The translations under genes and the position numbers were made by a program. Shown here piece by piece: positions 62,769 to 64,000 of a DNA stretch of 64,000 bases. Source of the stretch: Microbacteriaceae bacterium VKM Ac-2854 (GTDB taxonomy: Bacteria > Actinomycetota > Actinomycetes > Actinomycetales > Microbacteriaceae); NCBI GenBank assembly GCA_013205085.1, contig JABMLH010000010.1, forward strand, positions 1 through 64,000, in the 5' to 3' direction. The notes under the pieces are model-generated. The model made no database searches, was not told where the DNA came from, and was given only the letters and a program-made list of their open reading frames with translations. How positions within the stretch are numbered: the stretch's first letter is position 1; each line of letters starts with the position of its first letter.

Positions 62769-64000
62769 TCAGCCGACGTCGCCGCGCACCGTGACCGTCG
62801 TCTCCGCGGCGGGCCCGAACCGGGTGTCGCCGAGGATGTCCGAGGTGTAGCGCGCCGTCACGCTGTGCTCGCCCTCCGTGTCGAAGACGACCGTCGCGGT
62901 CGTGCCGATGATCCGGATGTCGCGGGTGTCCACCACCGCGCCGTCGACCAGGACCTCGACGGATCCGCTGCCGCCGATCAGGAAGAACGAGAACGGCACA
63001 CCGACGACCGCGGACGGCGCGGCGATGATCGTGGGAGCCGCGACGGTCACGGTGACCGGGGCGGCGACCGACTCTGTGCCGTCGGTCGCGATCTGGGTGA
63101 TCGTCAGGGTGCTGGTTCCGGCCGGGAGGCCGTCCACGACGGGGATCGACCAGGCGCCATCGGCGTCGGCCGATGTCTGAGCCAGAGCGGTGTCGCCGTT
63201 CGCCACCCGGATCAGCGAACCGGGATCCGCGGTTCCGGCGAGCTTCGGGAAGACCTGACCGTTCGGATCGGCGGTGACGGTGACCACCGGAGCGATCGGT
63301 GTGCGCGTCGGCGTGGGAGTCGGGGTCGGTGTGGGAGTGGGCGTCGAGGTCGGGGTGGGCGTCGGCGTCGGGGTCGGGGTCGCCGTGCGCGTCGGCGTGG
63401 CGCTCGGGGTCGGCGAGGGCGCGACGACCACGGGCGCCGTCGTGGGGATGCTCGTCGGCGACGCGACCGCGCTCGGCACCGGTGTCGATCGCGCGGCGGT
63501 GCTGGGTGTGGGGCTGGGCGTGGGCAGAGCGGTCGCCGAGGGCGTCGGGGTCGCGCTCGGGAGCGGTGTCGCCGTCGGGACCGTCGAGGTGCCGGGGCTC
63601 GGAGCCGCGGTCGGTTCGACGATCGCCTCCGCAGTGGTGGGCGGGGGAGCGAAGATCGTCGGGCCCAGGATCGCCGCGGCGGCGACACCCGCGACGAGCA
63701 CCGCGCCGCCCACGATCGCGGCGACCACCCCGCCGGAGATGCCGACGGCGGTGCCGACGGTACCGGCCACTCCCGCGACGGTGCCGCCGGCGACCGTGCC
63801 GCCCGCGACCGTGCCCCCGGCGGCCGTGCCGCCGGCGAGGGTGCCGCTCGCGACCGAGCCGCCGGATCCCGAGCCGACCAGGCCCGACACGGAGGAGCCC
63901 ATGGCGACGACCGCGGCGGGCGCACCGGCCTGCAGCCAGGCGGCGTAACCGGCCGCACCCGCGACCCCGGCCGCGAGCGGCAGCAGCACCAGGGCGAGCC
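62769..64000 (-). CDS. Membrane/Pro-Thr-linker/Ig-like protein, N-terminus beyond the window
   Basis: The frame is open at the right edge, so the start is missing. The visible part has a hydrophobic first stretch (LPLAAGVAGAAGYAAWLQ), a low-complexity block of GGTVAGGT repeats, a second membrane helix ([21 protein letters not shown]) and a long Pro/Thr/Ser linker with TPTPT runs. Two Ig-like units follow (VTVTADPNGQVFPKLAGTA, VEVLVDGAVVDTRDIRI). Proteins of this layout in Microbacteriaceae are often C-terminal extensions of ECF sigma factors or cell-surface proteins, but the N-terminal domain cannot be read here. The stop shares the boundary with the MFS gene. Confidence 0.7.
   Translation of the reverse strand, partial: LALVLLPLAAGVAGAAGYAAWLQAGAPAAVVAMGSSVSGLVGSGSGGSVASGTLAGGTAAGGTVAGGTVAGGTVAGVAGTVGTAVGISGGVVAAIVGGAVLVAGVAAAAILGPTIFAPPPTTAEAIVEPTAAPSPGTSTVPTATPLPSATPTPSATALPTPSPTPSTAARSTPVPSAVASPTSIPTTAPVVVAPSPTPSATPTRTATPTPTPTPTPTSTPTPTPTPTPTPTRTPIAPVVTVTADPNGQVFPKLAGTADPGSLIRVANGDTALAQTSADADGAWSIPVVDGLPAGTSTLTITQIATDGTESVAAPVTVTVAAPTIIAAPSAVVGVPFSFFLIGGSGSVEVLVDGAVVDTRDIRIIGTTATVVFDTEGEHSVTARYTSDILGDTRFGPAAETTVTVRGDVG

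Noticed and set aside
63295-63440. Regularly repeated short motif that could suggest a CRISPR or VNTR array
   Set aside because: It is codon repetition of Thr-Pro in a linker, with no spacers and no cas genes.
63274-63948. Gly/Val repeat reading frame on the plus strand
   Set aside because: It is the complement of the Pro/Thr linker of the truncated minus-strand protein; a GVGVGVG product from repeat DNA.
1-64000. tRNA, rRNA, riboswitch, CRISPR or prophage
   Set aside because: I saw no cloverleaf, rRNA, known riboswitch or phage gene pattern; reading by eye could miss a divergent riboswitch, so an Infernal search would be needed.

Overview
The window is GC-rich, high-GC3 DNA typical of Actinomycetota. 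The gene content (DUF3817-guaA, pcrA, sucCD, DUF6350-purN-purH, eukaryote-type NADP isocitrate dehydrogenase, DUF2568) fits a Microbacteriaceae chromosome (Leifsonia/Herbiconiux-like). That placement is inference from gene families and gene order; there is no rRNA or tRNA here to confirm it. I see no prophage, plasmid, CRISPR or tRNA signal. The only mobile-element trace is a transposase tail at the left edge.

Layout. 1-8.3 kb: transposase end, a small membrane protein, a secreted SLH protein with a decayed local copy, DUF3817-guaA, and a secreted SLH metalloprotease. 8.4-14 kb: secreted LPxTG-type alkaline phosphatase, membrane acyltransferase-like protein, Bax-inhibitor-1 protein, glycerophosphodiesterase. 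14-22.6 kb: two PAP2 phosphatases around pcrA, acyl-CoA ligase, universal stress protein, DUF2236 oxygenase. 22.7-31.6 kb: sucCD, luciferase-like oxidoreductase, ogt, a tandem TMEM175-like channel, DUF6350-purNH. 32-37.4 kb: a membrane-anchored dimethylargininase and a heterodimeric ABC exporter preceded by a candidate 29-residue leader peptide. 37.5-47.1 kb: secreted TIG protein, ornithine-decarboxylase-like enzyme, large patatin/DUF3376 protein, two-component system. 47.1-64 kb: ATL protein, GNAT, icd, glycosyltransferase, GH38 mannosidase, subtilase, lipoprotein, nagA, DUF2568, purU, MFS exporter, and a truncated membrane/Pro-Thr/Ig-like protein.

The most unusual signal is in the gaps. About thirteen intergenic spaces hold long near-perfect inverted repeats, nearly always within about 40 bp of a stop codon. 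Four belong to one family built on the palindrome CGCGAAATTTCGCG plus a hairpin with a CCGCGG loop, two share GAGGGACCC arms, and the rest have arms unique to their locus. They come in addition to ordinary GC-rich terminators. Around ten genes also show a TANNNT box 6-7 nt before the start codon, the signature of leaderless mRNAs, which fixes several starts. Other points worth attention: guaA appears to start at ATT, the ABC exporter has a leader ORF and hairpin recalling bmrBCD, a dimethylargininase is fused to four membrane segments, and one bacterial protein carries two TMEM175 units.
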